This document shows, piece by piece, positions 40,969 through 49,278 of a stretch of DNA of 64,000 nucleotides. Under the pieces are notes generated by a model. It made no database searches. It was not told the DNA's origin and worked only from the letters and a program-made list of their open reading frames with translations. This DNA is from Solirubrobacteraceae bacterium (lineage in GTDB: Bacteria; Actinomycetota; Thermoleophilia; Solirubrobacterales; Solirubrobacteraceae): assembly GCA_017744415.1 (NCBI GenBank), contig JAGIBJ010000045.1, forward strand, positions 1 through 64,000, read 5' to 3'. Each line of letters begins with the position of its first letter. Position 1 is the stretch's first letter. The position numbers and the translations under genes were made by a program.

Positions 40969-43080
40969 TCAGGCATGCCCGAACTTCACGTCCGGAAGCA
41001 CGCGGAGCAGCGAGCGCGGCGCCCACCAGGCCCACCGGCCGAGCAGCCGCAGAGTGACCGGGATGAGCAGCAGGCGGACGAGGAACGCGTCGAGGAGCAC
41101 GGCGACACCGAGGATCACGCCCATCTCCTTGGGCGGCAGCGGCCCGGAGAGGGAGAACGTGAAGAACACGGCGACCATGACCGCCGCCGCGGCAAACACC
41201 ACACGGCCGCTGTGCGCGACGCCGCCGATCATCGCCTCCTTCGGGTCGTGCGAGCGATCCCAGTGCTCCTTGGCCGACGACAGCAGGAACACCGTGTAGT
41301 CCATCGAGATCGCGAAGATCATCGCGAAGAAGAACACCGGCCCCCACGCATCGAGGAAGCCCTGCGGCTCGAAGCCGAGCAGACCGCTCGCGTGCCCGTC
41401 CTGGAACACCAGCTTGGCGACGCCGAACGCGGCGCCCACGGCCAACAGGTTCGTGAGCACGCCGAACGCGGCGATGATCGGTGCCTGCAGCGCCACGAGG
41501 AGCAGCAGGAAGCCGAGGATCAACACCACGCCGATCACAAGCGGCGTCTTCTCGCTGAGCAGCGCCTCGAGGTCGTGGTTCTCCGCGACGGATCCGCCGA
41601 CGAGCGCGCTCTGGGGCAACGCCGCGCGAAGGCGGTCGACCGTTTCGCCGGTGGCGCGGCTGGACGGGTCGGTGCTCGGGATCACCTGCACGAGGGTCTT
41701 CCCGGCTGCGCCTTCTACGGCCGGCATCACCTGCACGATGCCGCGGTCGGCAGCGGCGACCTTTGCCGCCGTGGCCGCATCGGCGCGGTCGGTGACGATC
41801 TGCAGCGCGCCGGGCGCCCCCTTTCCGAGGGCCTCCTGCACGTGCACGTAGCCCACGCGCGAGCCATCGTCCTCGGGCACCACGGTGATCGACGGCATGC
41901 CAGTCTTCAGACCGAACACCGGCGTTGCCAGCGCCACGAGCAGTGCCAGTGCAAGCGCACCGAACGCGACCGGACGCTTCCAGAGGCGCTCGCCCCAGGC
42001 AGCGAAGCGGGCGCTCCGGTGCTCGCCCTGATGCACCCACGGCAACGAGAGCTTGTCGACGCGGTCGCCGAGCTTCGCGAGGACGGCCGGCAGCAGGGTG
42101 AGGGTCGCCGCGAGGATGAAGATCACCGCGAGCATGATCCCGAGTGCCATCGACCGGAACGCGGGGCTGGGGACGAGCATCACGGCGCTGAGCGAGATGA
42201 GCACGGTGACGCCGCTGAAGAGCACGGCCTTGCCGGCGGTATCCATCGTCTCGGCGACGGCGTCTTCCACGGGGAGCTCCGACCCGAAGTGCGCGGCCCG
42301 GAAGCGCATCACGATGAAAAGCGCGTAGTCGATGCCGAGCGCCAGCGCGAACATCATCGCGAAGTTCATCGCCCAGACCGAGATATCGAGGAGCTGCGTG
42401 CCGAGGTAGAGGGAGCCCGCAGCTGCGACGAGGCCGAGGATCGTGAGGAGCAGCGGGAGACCAGCGGCGACGAGGGAGCCGAACGCGAGGACGAGGATCG
42501 CGAGCGTGATCGGCCAGGAGATCATCTCCGACTTGAGCATCGCCTTGAGGTTGGCCTCGTTGAAGTCAGACCACATGCCGCTGGCTCCTGTGAGCGACAC
42601 GTTCACGGTGTCGCCGGCCAGCGCATGGAGCGGTGTCTTGAGGTCGTCGGCGGCGGCGACCATGTCGTTCGAGGAGCCACCGGCGCCGGCCTGCACGATC
42701 GCGGTGTGCCCGTCGCGCGAGATCGACACCCCTGGCGTCGGCGTCGAGACGGTCTTCACGCGCGGGTCGGCGTCGAGGATCCGCTGGGTCCGGGAGATCG
42801 TCGCCTGAAAGGCCGGATCCTGGACCGTCTTCGTCGAGGAGTGCACGACGACCATCAGAGCGCTCGACGACATCCCCCCGAAGCGCTGGTCGATCATCCC
42901 CCGCGCCGCCACCGACTCCGAACCGGTGGCCTCCCACCCGGCGCCGGAGAGCGCCGATTCGACGCGGGGCGCGAACACCCCGAGCACCGCCGCAAGGACG
43001 AACCAAAGGAGCGCCACGCCGCGGAAGTGCGTTGCGGTGAAGCGGCCGAGCCGGCCGATGGGTCCATAGGTACGGGTCAT
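40969..43080 (-). CDS. MMPL-family RND transporter
   Basis: A 703-residue MMPL/RND permease. One N-terminal helix (GVALLWFVLAAVLGVFAPRV) is followed by an exported domain, a bundle of helices with the family GIDYALFIVMRFRA segment (about residue 270), a second exported domain (about 390-520) and a second bundle with AISMDYTVFLLSSAKEHWDR. The twin Asp-Tyr motifs are the proton-relay positions of MMPL pumps. MMPL proteins export lipids, siderophores or hydrophobic compounds; the cargo here is unknown. It sits in a sulfur-metabolism cluster divergent from the SQR-like gene. ATG 43080 is preceded by GGAGGG. Confidence 0.92.
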   Translation of the reverse strand: MTRTYGPIGRLGRFTATHFRGVALLWFVLAAVLGVFAPRVESALSGAGWEATGSESVAARGMIDQRFGGMSSSALMVVVHSSTKTVQDPAFQATISRTQRILDADPRVKTVSTPTPGVSISRDGHTAIVQAGAGGSSNDMVAAADDLKTPLHALAGDTVNVSLTGASGMWSDFNEANLKAMLKSEMISWPITLAILVLAFGSLVAAGLPLLLTILGLVAAAGSLYLGTQLLDISVWAMNFAMMFALALGIDYALFIVMRFRAAHFGSELPVEDAVAETMDTAGKAVLFSGVTVLISLSAVMLVPSPAFRSMALGIMLAVIFILAATLTLLPAVLAKLGDRVDKLSLPWVHQGEHRSARFAAWGERLWKRPVAFGALALALLVALATPVFGLKTGMPSITVVPEDDGSRVGYVHVQEALGKGAPGALQIVTDRADAATAAKVAAADRGIVQVMPAVEGAAGKTLVQVIPSTDPSSRATGETVDRLRAALPQSALVGGSVAENHDLEALLSEKTPLVIGVVLILGFLLLLVALQAPIIAAFGVLTNLLAVGAAFGVAKLVFQDGHASGLLGFEPQGFLDAWGPVFFFAMIFAISMDYTVFLLSSAKEHWDRSHDPKEAMIGGVAHSGRVVFAAAAVMVAVFFTFSLSGPLPPKEMGVILGVAVLLDAFLVRLLLIPVTLRLLGRWAWWAPRSLLRVLPDVKFGHA

Positions 43081-43120
43081 GCGATGCCCTCCAGTGGGAT
43101 ATGCCGAACGCATAGCCACC

Positions 43121-43154
43121 ACTATACACACGCAGAGTTGTAAAGCGGTATAGT
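43121..43154. promoter_or_regulatory. symmetric divergent promoter, ACTATAC / GTATAGT
   Basis: A perfect 7-bp inverted repeat separated by 20 bp lies between the MMPL gene and the SQR-like gene. Each arm contains TATAGT read outward, that is a good -10 hexamer for its own direction. The whole is a candidate divergent promoter, and the A/T-rich dyad may also be the operator of the ArsR regulator encoded at 44956. Confidence 0.45.
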
Positions 43155-43202
43155 CATGCCGGACGCACCTCCGCCGAGGCGTGCGTCCGCAGAAGGAGTC
43201 TC

Positions 43203-44666
43203 ATGAGTCGCATCGTCATTCTCGGGGCCGGCATCTCCGGCCACACCGCAGCCCTGCACCTGCGCCGCATGCTCGGCAAGCAGCACACGGTCACCGTGGT
43301 CTCACCGAACGCAGACTGGAACTGGATCCCGTCGAACATTTGGGTCGGGGTCGGTCAGATGGACAAGCGCCAGGTGACGTTTCCGCTCGCGCCGATTTAC
43401 GCGCGCAAGGGCATCGAGTTCAAGCAGGCACGCGCCGTCGCCCTCCGGCCGGAAGGGGATTCGGCCGGCGACCAAGGCGCCGTCGACGTCGTCTCCACCG
43501 CCCCGGAGACGGACGGCGCCGAGGAGCGGATCCGCTACGACTACCTCATCAACGCGACCGGGCCGAAGCTGAACTTCCCGGCGACGCCTGGGCTCGGTCC
43601 CGACGGCGGGCATTCCGTCTCGGTGTGCACGGCGAACCACGCGGTCGACGCCAGCGAGGCACTCAGCGCCGTGATCGAACGCCTCCGAGCAGGCGAGCGC
43701 CAGCGACTGCTGATCGGCATGGGCCACGGCACATGCACCTGCGAGGGTGCGGCATTCGAGTACACGTTCAACGTCGATCACGCGCTCCGCGAGGCGGGCG
43801 TACGTGACCTCGCCGAGGTCGTCTACATCACGAACGAAGCGTCGCTCGGCGATTTCGGTGTCGGTGGGATGGTCTTCCGCCAGCAGGGCTTCGAGACGAC
43901 GAGCAAGACGTGGTCGGAGTCGCTCTTCCGCGAGCGCGGCGTGCGCGCGATCCTCGGCGCCCACGTACAGCGGGTCGAGGACGGCGTCGCCCATTACGAA
44001 CAGCTCGACGGGAGCGAACAGTCGATCGCGTTCGACTTCGCGATGCTGCTTCCGCCGTTCCGCGGCGCCGGACTGCCGGTGTTCGACGCGGCAGGCGAAG
44101 ACATCACCGACCAGGTCAACAATCCCGGCGGCTTCATGAAGGTCGACGCCGACTACGCCCCCAAGTCGCCCGAGGACTGGCGCGCCGACGACTGGCCGCG
44201 GACCTACCAGTCCGTGGGCTACCGCAACATCTTCGCCGTGGGCATCGCGTTCGCTCCGCCCCACCCGATCTCGATCCCGCGCAAGAGTCCGAACGGGACC
44301 GTCATCGCCCCGTCACCACCGCGCACGGGAATGCCGTCAGGCGTGATGGGCCGCACCGTCGCGAAGACGATCGCCGACCGCATCAAGTCCGGCGACGACT
44401 CGCTCGCGCACACGGCCTCGATGGCGTCGATGGGGGCTGCGTGCGTCGCCTCGACCGGTCCCGGCCTGCGTTCCGGCACGGCGGCCGCCATGACGATGTT
44501 CCCGATCGTCCCCGACTACGAGCAGTACCCACGCACGGGCGGCCGCAACATCAAGGACACCTTCGGCGAGATCGGCCTCGGCGCCCACTGGCTCAAGCTC
44601 CTGCTGCACCACCTCTTCATCTACAAGGCGAAGGCGAAACCGGGCTGGTACCTGATCCCCGAGTAG
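43203..44666 (+). CDS. sulfide:quinone oxidoreductase-like flavoprotein
   Basis: A 487-residue FAD protein of the SQR/NDH-II superfamily. FAD-binding IVILGAGISGHTAALHLRRM is at the start, DYLINATGPKLNF in the middle, and a late RNIFAVGIAF segment before the C-terminal part. Cysteines likely to matter are Cys142 (SVSVCTANHA), the pair Cys178/Cys180 (GTCTCEGA) and Cys414 (GAACVASTG); SQR uses a redox cysteine pair that forms a trisulfide. The amphipathic C-terminus (WLKLLLHHLFIYKAKAKPGW) resembles the membrane anchor of SQR. It would oxidise sulfide to polysulfide and reduce quinone. AAGGAG precedes the ATG. Downstream come a 59-residue peptide and an ArsR regulator. Confidence 0.82.
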   Translation: MSRIVILGAGISGHTAALHLRRMLGKQHTVTVVSPNADWNWIPSNIWVGVGQMDKRQVTFPLAPIYARKGIEFKQARAVALRPEGDSAGDQGAVDVVSTAPETDGAEERIRYDYLINATGPKLNFPATPGLGPDGGHSVSVCTANHAVDASEALSAVIERLRAGERQRLLIGMGHGTCTCEGAAFEYTFNVDHALREAGVRDLAEVVYITNEASLGDFGVGGMVFRQQGFETTSKTWSESLFRERGVRAILGAHVQRVEDGVAHYEQLDGSEQSIAFDFAMLLPPFRGAGLPVFDAAGEDITDQVNNPGGFMKVDADYAPKSPEDWRADDWPRTYQSVGYRNIFAVGIAFAPPHPISIPRKSPNGTVIAPSPPRTGMPSGVMGRTVAKTIADRIKSGDDSLAHTASMASMGAACVASTGPGLRSGTAAAMTMFPIVPDYEQYPRTGGRNIKDTFGEIGLGAHWLKLLLHHLFIYKAKAKPGWYLIPE

Positions 44667-44712
44667 CCGCCACTTCCGACGCAACACCGCCTACGCCTGA
44701 CACGAGGTCCAC

Positions 44713-44892
44713 ATGACCACCACGCCACCCCCCAACCTCGACGCCGACGCGCTCATCCAGAGCGCGCCCCTCCCCACGCGCCGCACCCTCCGCAGGCGGG
44801 CAAGCCTGCCCCTGCAGGTCCTGCGCTTCGGCGTCCTGAACGTGCGCATGCTCCGAATGGTCGGCAAGGGCCACGGCGACACCCGCGAGTAG
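44713..44892 (+). CDS. 59-residue basic peptide following the SQR-like gene
   Basis: A short gene with a good GAGG six bases before the ATG. The product begins MTTTPPPNLDADALIQSAPL and has a basic amphipathic second half (RRTLRRRASLPLQVLRFGVL, then NVRMLRMVGKGHG). Codons show the strong G/C third-position bias of real genes here. It lies 46 bp after the SQR-like gene and before arsR on the same strand. The basic-hydrophobic helix suggests membrane or partner binding. No family recognised; it may be an accessory peptide of the flavoprotein. Confidence 0.55.
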   Translation: MTTTPPPNLDADALIQSAPLPTRRTLRRRASLPLQVLRFGVLNVRMLRMVGKGHGDTRE

Positions 44893-44942
44893 CCCGAGCT
44901 GGTGCTGTCGGCGTGCCGTCTCGGTGCACCACTCCTCGGTAG

Positions 44943-44948
44943 TACAAT
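44943..44948 (+). promoter_or_regulatory. -10 element (TACAAT) of arsR, leaderless start
   Basis: TACAAT lies seven bases before ATG 44956, so transcription should begin at or next to the start codon. No clear -35 hexamer is visible. A T/A-containing stretch here may also bind the ArsR protein itself. Confidence 0.5.
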
Positions 44949-44955
44949 GGTGTGC

Positions 44956-45303
44956 ATGGACATCCCTCACCCGATCCCGGAGCCGCTCGTCGGCCTCATC
45001 GCACAGCGGTTCCGCGTGATCGGTGACCCGATGCGGATCCGGCTGCTCGACACGCTCCGGAACCACCCGGCCACGGTCGGTGAGCTCGTGGACGCGGTCG
45101 GCGGCAGCCAGCAGAACGTCTCCAAGCACTTGGGCGTCCTGCATCAGGCGGGCATCGTGTCCCGCACGAAAGAAGGCACGGCCGTGCGCTACGCGATCGC
45201 CGACGCCTCGGTGTTCGCGCTCTGCGAACTCGTCTGCGGTGGCATCCGCCAGCAGGCCAAGGATCTCGACGCGATCCTGCAGGCGACGGGCACCGGCCGC
45301 TGA
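44956..45303 (+). CDS. ArsR-family transcriptional regulator with a C-terminal Cys pair
   Basis: A 115-residue winged-helix repressor: LIAQRFRVIGDPMRIRLLDT (residues 14-33), recognition helix GSQQNVSKHLGVLHQAGIVS (50-69) and wing RTKEGTAVRYAI. The last helix carries Cys90 and Cys94 (FALCELVCGGI), a CxxxC spacing suited to metal or disulfide/persulfide sensing. The context (SQR-like protein, CoADR-rhodanese) favours a reactive-sulfur sensor, similar in role to SqrR/BigR although the Cys positions differ; this is inference. ATG 44947 is in frame three codons upstream; 44956 fits a leaderless start after TACAAT. Confidence 0.87.
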   Translation: MDIPHPIPEPLVGLIAQRFRVIGDPMRIRLLDTLRNHPATVGELVDAVGGSQQNVSKHLGVLHQAGIVSRTKEGTAVRYAIADASVFALCELVCGGIRQQAKDLDAILQATGTGR

Positions 45304-45322
45304 CTCATCGCAGTTCGCGTGC

Positions 45323-45904
45323 TCAGCGAACTCGGAGCCCGTCGAGCGCCACACCGAAGAGCTTCGCCTTCTCCTCGTCACCGGCGCCCTTGGCGGTGAC
45401 GAGCGCACCGAGCATCCGCGCGATCTCGATGAAGGTGATGTCGTTGCGGAGCTCGCCAGCCTCCTGAGCACGCTTGACGAGCGGCTCACCGGCGTCGAGG
45501 AGCAGCGTGCGGCAGATCGTGAGCACCGGCGAATCGGCGCCGAGCGAGGCGATGAGCTCCTCACTGATGGCGCGCTTGGTGGCCGAGTAGCGCGCATAGT
45601 GGCGCAGCCACGCCTCCAGGGCCTCCCACGGGGGGAGATCAGCCACGTCCTGCGCAGCCGCAGCGATCGCCTCGACCTCCTCGGCATAGACGGCCTCCAG
45701 CAGCGCCGACCGGGTCGGGAAGTTGCGGTAGAGCGTGCCGATGCCGACCTCGGCACGCTTCGCGATCGCCTCGAGCGAGGCATCGCCGCCGTCCTCCTGG
45801 AACGCCGCGCGGGCCGCTTCGATGAGGCGGTCGTAGTTGCGCCGTGCATCGGCGCGCGTCGGGCGCTTGAGGAGCTCGGTGGCGGGGTGCGGTGCGGCGG
45901 TCAT
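45323..45904 (-). CDS. TetR-family transcriptional regulator
   Basis: A 193-residue regulator. The HTH domain has NYDRLIEAARAAFQEDGGDA, SLEAIAKRAEVGIGTLYRNF and PTRSALLEAVYAEEVEA, and a helical ligand-binding domain fills the rest. The ATG at 45904 is chosen; further upstream the frame runs into the operator repeats. It is divergent from the DHA2-type MFS exporter at 46097, and four GGAGG-type palindromes between them are its likely binding sites, so it probably represses the exporter until a toxic ligand binds. Confidence 0.88.
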   Translation of the reverse strand: MTAAPHPATELLKRPTRADARRNYDRLIEAARAAFQEDGGDASLEAIAKRAEVGIGTLYRNFPTRSALLEAVYAEEVEAIAAAAQDVADLPPWEALEAWLRHYARYSATKRAISEELIASLGADSPVLTICRTLLLDAGEPLVKRAQEAGELRNDITFIEIARMLGALVTAKGAGDEEKAKLFGVALDGLRVR

Positions 45905-45983
45905 GAGCTTGAGCAGGGACTTCCCGGAGTCTGCCCCTCCGCCTGCCCGGCGTTTGAGCGCTTGCGCGCCAGCCCGAGCAAAA

Positions 45984-46065
45984 CGGAGGCACCCTCCGGT
46001 ATTGTCCTCCTTGAAGCGGAGGCATCCTCCGAACGGAGGGCCCCTCCAATCGGAGGCTTCCTCCA
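45984..46065. promoter_or_regulatory. array of four palindromic operators between tetR and the MFS gene
   Basis: Four 15-bp dyads of the form CGGAGG-N3-CCTCC(G/A) start at 45984, 46017, 46034 and 46051. The last three have a 17-bp period; the first is 33 bp from the second, with a single CCTCC half-site in the gap, as if a fifth box had decayed. A periodic array next to a TetR gene strongly suggests cooperative repressor binding. The exporter's ribosome site (CGGAGG before 46097) repeats the same half-site. Confidence 0.7.
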
Positions 46066-46096
46066 CTGTAACGCCCTTCCGACCGCCGGAGGCTCC

Positions 46097-47545
46097 ATGA
46101 CCGCCACGTTGCCGCGGCCGACGGTTCCCGAGGCTCGCCCCGCGAGCCCGCGCGCCGTCCTGACCGTCATTCTCACCAGCTACCTGCTGATCATCCTCGA
46201 CGTCTCGATCGTCATCACCGCCCTACCGGAGATCCAGGCCGACCTCGGTTTCGCGGATGCCCAGCTCTCTTGGGTGCAGAACGCCTACGCGCTCGCGTTC
46301 GGCGGCTTCCTGCTCCTCGGTGCCCGCGCGGGCGATCTCCTCGGCCGCCGCCGGATGTTCATCACCGGCTTCTCGGTGTTCGTCGCAGCATCCGCGCTGG
46401 GCACCGCTGCTCTCTCGCCCGAGATGCTCCTCGGAGCGCGACTCCTGCAAGGTCTCGGCGCCGCCATCGCGACGCCCGCGACCCTGGCCCTGCTGATCGT
46501 CACCTTCGAAGAGGGCCCGGCTCGCACCCGCGCCGTGAGCTGGTATGCCGCGGCCGCCTCCGGTGGCGGCAGCCTCGGCCTCGTGGTCGGCGGCATGCTG
46601 ACCACCTGGGTCTCCTGGCGGCTCGGCATGGCGATCAACGTGCCGCTCGGCCTCGCAATGCTCTGGTTCGCGCCCCGCGTGCTCCAGGAGACGCCTCGCC
46701 GGGCTGGACACTTCGACATCGCCGGCGCCGTGCTCTCCACCACCGGCATGACCTCGCTCGTCTACGCGTTCGTGAGCGCGGCGCAGCGCGGCTTCGGTGA
46801 TCCGGTGACGCTCGTCGCCGCGGTGCTTGCCGTCACGCTGCTCGTGTCGTTCGTCCGCGTCGAGCGCCGGGCGGAGCAGCCGATCACGCCGCTGCACCTC
46901 TTCAAGAGCCGTCGGCGCAGCGGCGCCCTGCTCGGTCGCATGTTCGTGGTGAGCGGGATGATGTCGGTGTTCTTCTTCATGAGCCAGTTCATGCAGGAGG
47001 TGCATGGCTACAGCGCCCTCGAGGCCGGCCTCGCGTTCCTTCCGATGACGCTGGTGCTGTTCGCGACGACCCAGATCCTGCCGCGGCTCCTCGCCCGCGT
47101 GGAGGAGACGACGGTGCTCGTCGTCGGCCTGGCCATTGCGGCGAGCTCGCTTCTCGCAATCGCCGACGTCGGCCCGGCGACGGCGTATTTCCCCGGGATC
47201 GGACTGCCGCTCGTCACCCTCGGCCTCGGCATGGGTCTCGCGTTCGCGCCGCTCACGTCGGTCGCGATGATTGGCGTGCCGACCGCTGAGGCCGGCGCCG
47301 CATCCGGGCTCGTGAACGCCGCGCATCAGCTCGGCGGGTCGCTCGGCCTCGCGGGCATGGTGAGCGTCTACGCCGCCGCGGTCGGCCCGGGCGCCGCAGG
47401 CCACGCGGCCGGCACCGATGCCGTGCTCCACGTTGCCGCCGGACTGCTCGCCATCGGCCTCGTGATCATCGCGACGGTCGTCGTCCCCGATGCCCGCCGC
47501 GAACGTGCCGCGCAACGCTCCGTCGAAGCGGCCTTCGCGGAGTAG
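46097..47545 (+). CDS. MFS drug transporter, DHA2 (14-helix) type
   Basis: A 482-residue major facilitator with about 14 membrane helices. Early motif D1 LDVSIVITALPEIQADLGF, motif A GARAGDLLGRRRMFITG, motif B ARLLQGLGAAIATPATLAL, and motif C-like GGSLGLVVGGMLTTWVSWR followed by INVPLGLAM. These are antiporter marks of the EmrB/QacA group, which exports toxic organic compounds with protons. A CGGAGG five bases before the ATG is the ribosome site. Divergent tetR and four operator boxes lie upstream. Confidence 0.92.
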   Translation: MTATLPRPTVPEARPASPRAVLTVILTSYLLIILDVSIVITALPEIQADLGFADAQLSWVQNAYALAFGGFLLLGARAGDLLGRRRMFITGFSVFVAASALGTAALSPEMLLGARLLQGLGAAIATPATLALLIVTFEEGPARTRAVSWYAAAASGGGSLGLVVGGMLTTWVSWRLGMAINVPLGLAMLWFAPRVLQETPRRAGHFDIAGAVLSTTGMTSLVYAFVSAAQRGFGDPVTLVAAVLAVTLLVSFVRVERRAEQPITPLHLFKSRRRSGALLGRMFVVSGMMSVFFFMSQFMQEVHGYSALEAGLAFLPMTLVLFATTQILPRLLARVEETTVLVVGLAIAASSLLAIADVGPATAYFPGIGLPLVTLGLGMGLAFAPLTSVAMIGVPTAEAGAASGLVNAAHQLGGSLGLAGMVSVYAAAVGPGAAGHAAGTDAVLHVAAGLLAIGLVIIATVVVPDARRERAAQRSVEAAFAE

Positions 47546-47616
47546 TCGGCGCCCTTCCACCAACGTGGCCTGTGGGTGGTGGATCGTGCGTGCGAGGCGC
47601 TGGCCACAGGCCGCGT

Positions 47617-49278
47617 TTAGACCTCTACGACGACGGGGAGCACCATCGGGCGGCGCTTGAGCTTGGCGTAGACGACGCTGGCGAGGTCGTCGTGAAGGAA
47701 CTCTTCGAGGCGGTCGGGGTCGTCGATGCCTTGGGCTTCGGCCTTCTCGAGCGAGTCGTCGACGGCGTCGCGGAGGGTCTCGATGAGCTCCTCCTCCTCT
47801 TCCGCGGGTACGCCGCGGAGGAGGACTTCGGGGTCCGCGACCGATTTCGTGGTGCCTTCGGAGACGGTGGCGACGACGACGCAGATGCCGTCGGCGGAGA
47901 GCATGCGGCGATCGCGGAGGGCGACGTCGGCGACGTCGCCGACCTCCATGCCGTCGACGAAGAACACGCCGGCGCGCACGGGGCTTCCGAGACGGGCGCC
48001 CTTGCGGTCGATCTCGAGCACGTCGCCGTTGTCGCAGCAGAACACGTGGTCTTCGGCGATGCCGACGGCCTGTGCGAGCTTGGAATGGAGCTGCTGGCGG
48101 GTGTAGTCGCCATGGAACGGCATCACGTACTTGGGCCGGGTGAGGTTGAGCATCAGCTTGAGCTCCTCCTGGTATCCGTGGCCCGAGGCGTGGATCGGGG
48201 CGTCCTTCGTCGTGATGACGGTGGCGCCGCGGCGGCTGATGGCGTCGACGACCTCGCTGACGGCCTTCTCATTGCCGGGGATCGGCGTGGCGGAGAAGAC
48301 GACGGTGTCGCCGGAGTGCAGCTGCACCTGCTGGTGATCGCCGTAGGCCATGCGGCGCAGCGCCGAGAGCGGCTCGCCCTGGGATCCGGTCGAGATGATC
48401 ACGATCCGGTCCTCGGGGAGATGCTCGAGGTCGCGCGGGGTGACGAGCATGCCCTCGGGGATGTCGATGTGTCCCAGGGTTCGACCGATCGCGGTGTTCT
48501 TGCGCATCGAACGGCCGACGAGGCAGACCTTGCGGTTGTGCGCCTCGGCGGCGTCGATCACCTGCTGGACGCGGTGGATGTTCGACGCGAAGCAGGTGAC
48601 GAGGATGCGGCCCGCGCAGTGCGTGAAGAGTTCCTTCAGGCGCGGGCCGACGACGGCCTCCGAGAGGCTCCAGCCGGCGCGGTCGGCGTTGGTCGAGTCG
48701 CCGCAGAGCAGCAGCACGCCCTCGGAGCCGAGCTCGGCCAGGCGCTGGATGTCGCCGGGGCCGCCGTCGACCGGGGTCTGGTCGAACTTGTAGTCGCCGG
48801 TGAAGAAGATCGGGCCGTGCTCGCTGTGCACGATCACGCCGCTGGCATCGGGGATCGAGTGCGTCATGTGGACGAGCTCGATCTCGAACGGGCCGGCCTT
48901 GATGCGCTCGCCGGGCTCGACGCGCTTGAGCGACGCATCCTTGATGCGGTGCTCGTCGAGCTTGGAGCGGGCCATCTCGATCGTGAGCGGGCGGCTCAGG
49001 ATCTTCGGGCGGTGCGGGGTGATCTGGCGGAGCAGGAACGGGAGCGCACCGAGGTGGTCCTCGTGGCCGTGCGTGACGACGATGGCCTCGATGTTCGCGG
49101 CGCGCTCGATCAGGTAGGTGAAGTCCGGCAGGACCAGGTCGACGCCGTGCTGTTCCTGGGTCGGGAAGCGAAGCCCGACGTCGATCAGGACGATGCTGTC
49201 GCCCTGCTCGACGACGGTCATGTTCTTCCCGATCTCGCCGAGCCCGCCGAGCGGGATCACGCGGAGCGCATCGCTCAC
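47617..49278 (-). CDS. rnj: ribonuclease J
   Basis: A 553-residue metallo-beta-lactamase/beta-CASP ribonuclease. Metal site VVTHGHEDHLGALPF (His70, His72, Asp74, His75), ELVHMTHSIPDASGVIV, FFTGDYKFDQTPVDGG, then beta-CASP motifs (ILVTCFASNIHRVQQVIDAA; IISTGSQGEPLSALRRMA; HASGHGYQEELKLMLNLTRP; MPFHGDY). It combines endonuclease and 5'-exonuclease action in mRNA and rRNA processing. GTG 49278 overlaps the dapA stop by four bases, an order common in actinobacteria. Confidence 0.96.
   Translation of the reverse strand: MSDALRVIPLGGLGEIGKNMTVVEQGDSIVLIDVGLRFPTQEQHGVDLVLPDFTYLIERAANIEAIVVTHGHEDHLGALPFLLRQITPHRPKILSRPLTIEMARSKLDEHRIKDASLKRVEPGERIKAGPFEIELVHMTHSIPDASGVIVHSEHGPIFFTGDYKFDQTPVDGGPGDIQRLAELGSEGVLLLCGDSTNADRAGWSLSEAVVGPRLKELFTHCAGRILVTCFASNIHRVQQVIDAAEAHNRKVCLVGRSMRKNTAIGRTLGHIDIPEGMLVTPRDLEHLPEDRIVIISTGSQGEPLSALRRMAYGDHQQVQLHSGDTVVFSATPIPGNEKAVSEVVDAISRRGATVITTKDAPIHASGHGYQEELKLMLNLTRPKYVMPFHGDYTRQQLHSKLAQAVGIAEDHVFCCDNGDVLEIDRKGARLGSPVRAGVFFVDGMEVGDVADVALRDRRMLSADGICVVVATVSEGTTKSVADPEVLLRGVPAEEEEELIETLRDAVDDSLEKAEAQGIDDPDRLEEFLHDDLASVVYAKLKRRPMVLPVVVEV

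Noticed and set aside
40777-43143. Very long plus-strand frame (788 codons) opposite the MMPL gene
   Set aside because: Its product is rich in Arg, His, Glu and Asp, typical of antisense frames in GC-rich DNA, and the opposite strand encodes a clear MMPL protein.
45323-46066. TetR start at 46066
   Set aside because: The upstream part would translate the palindromic operator array; ATG 45904 gives a normal TetR N-terminus.
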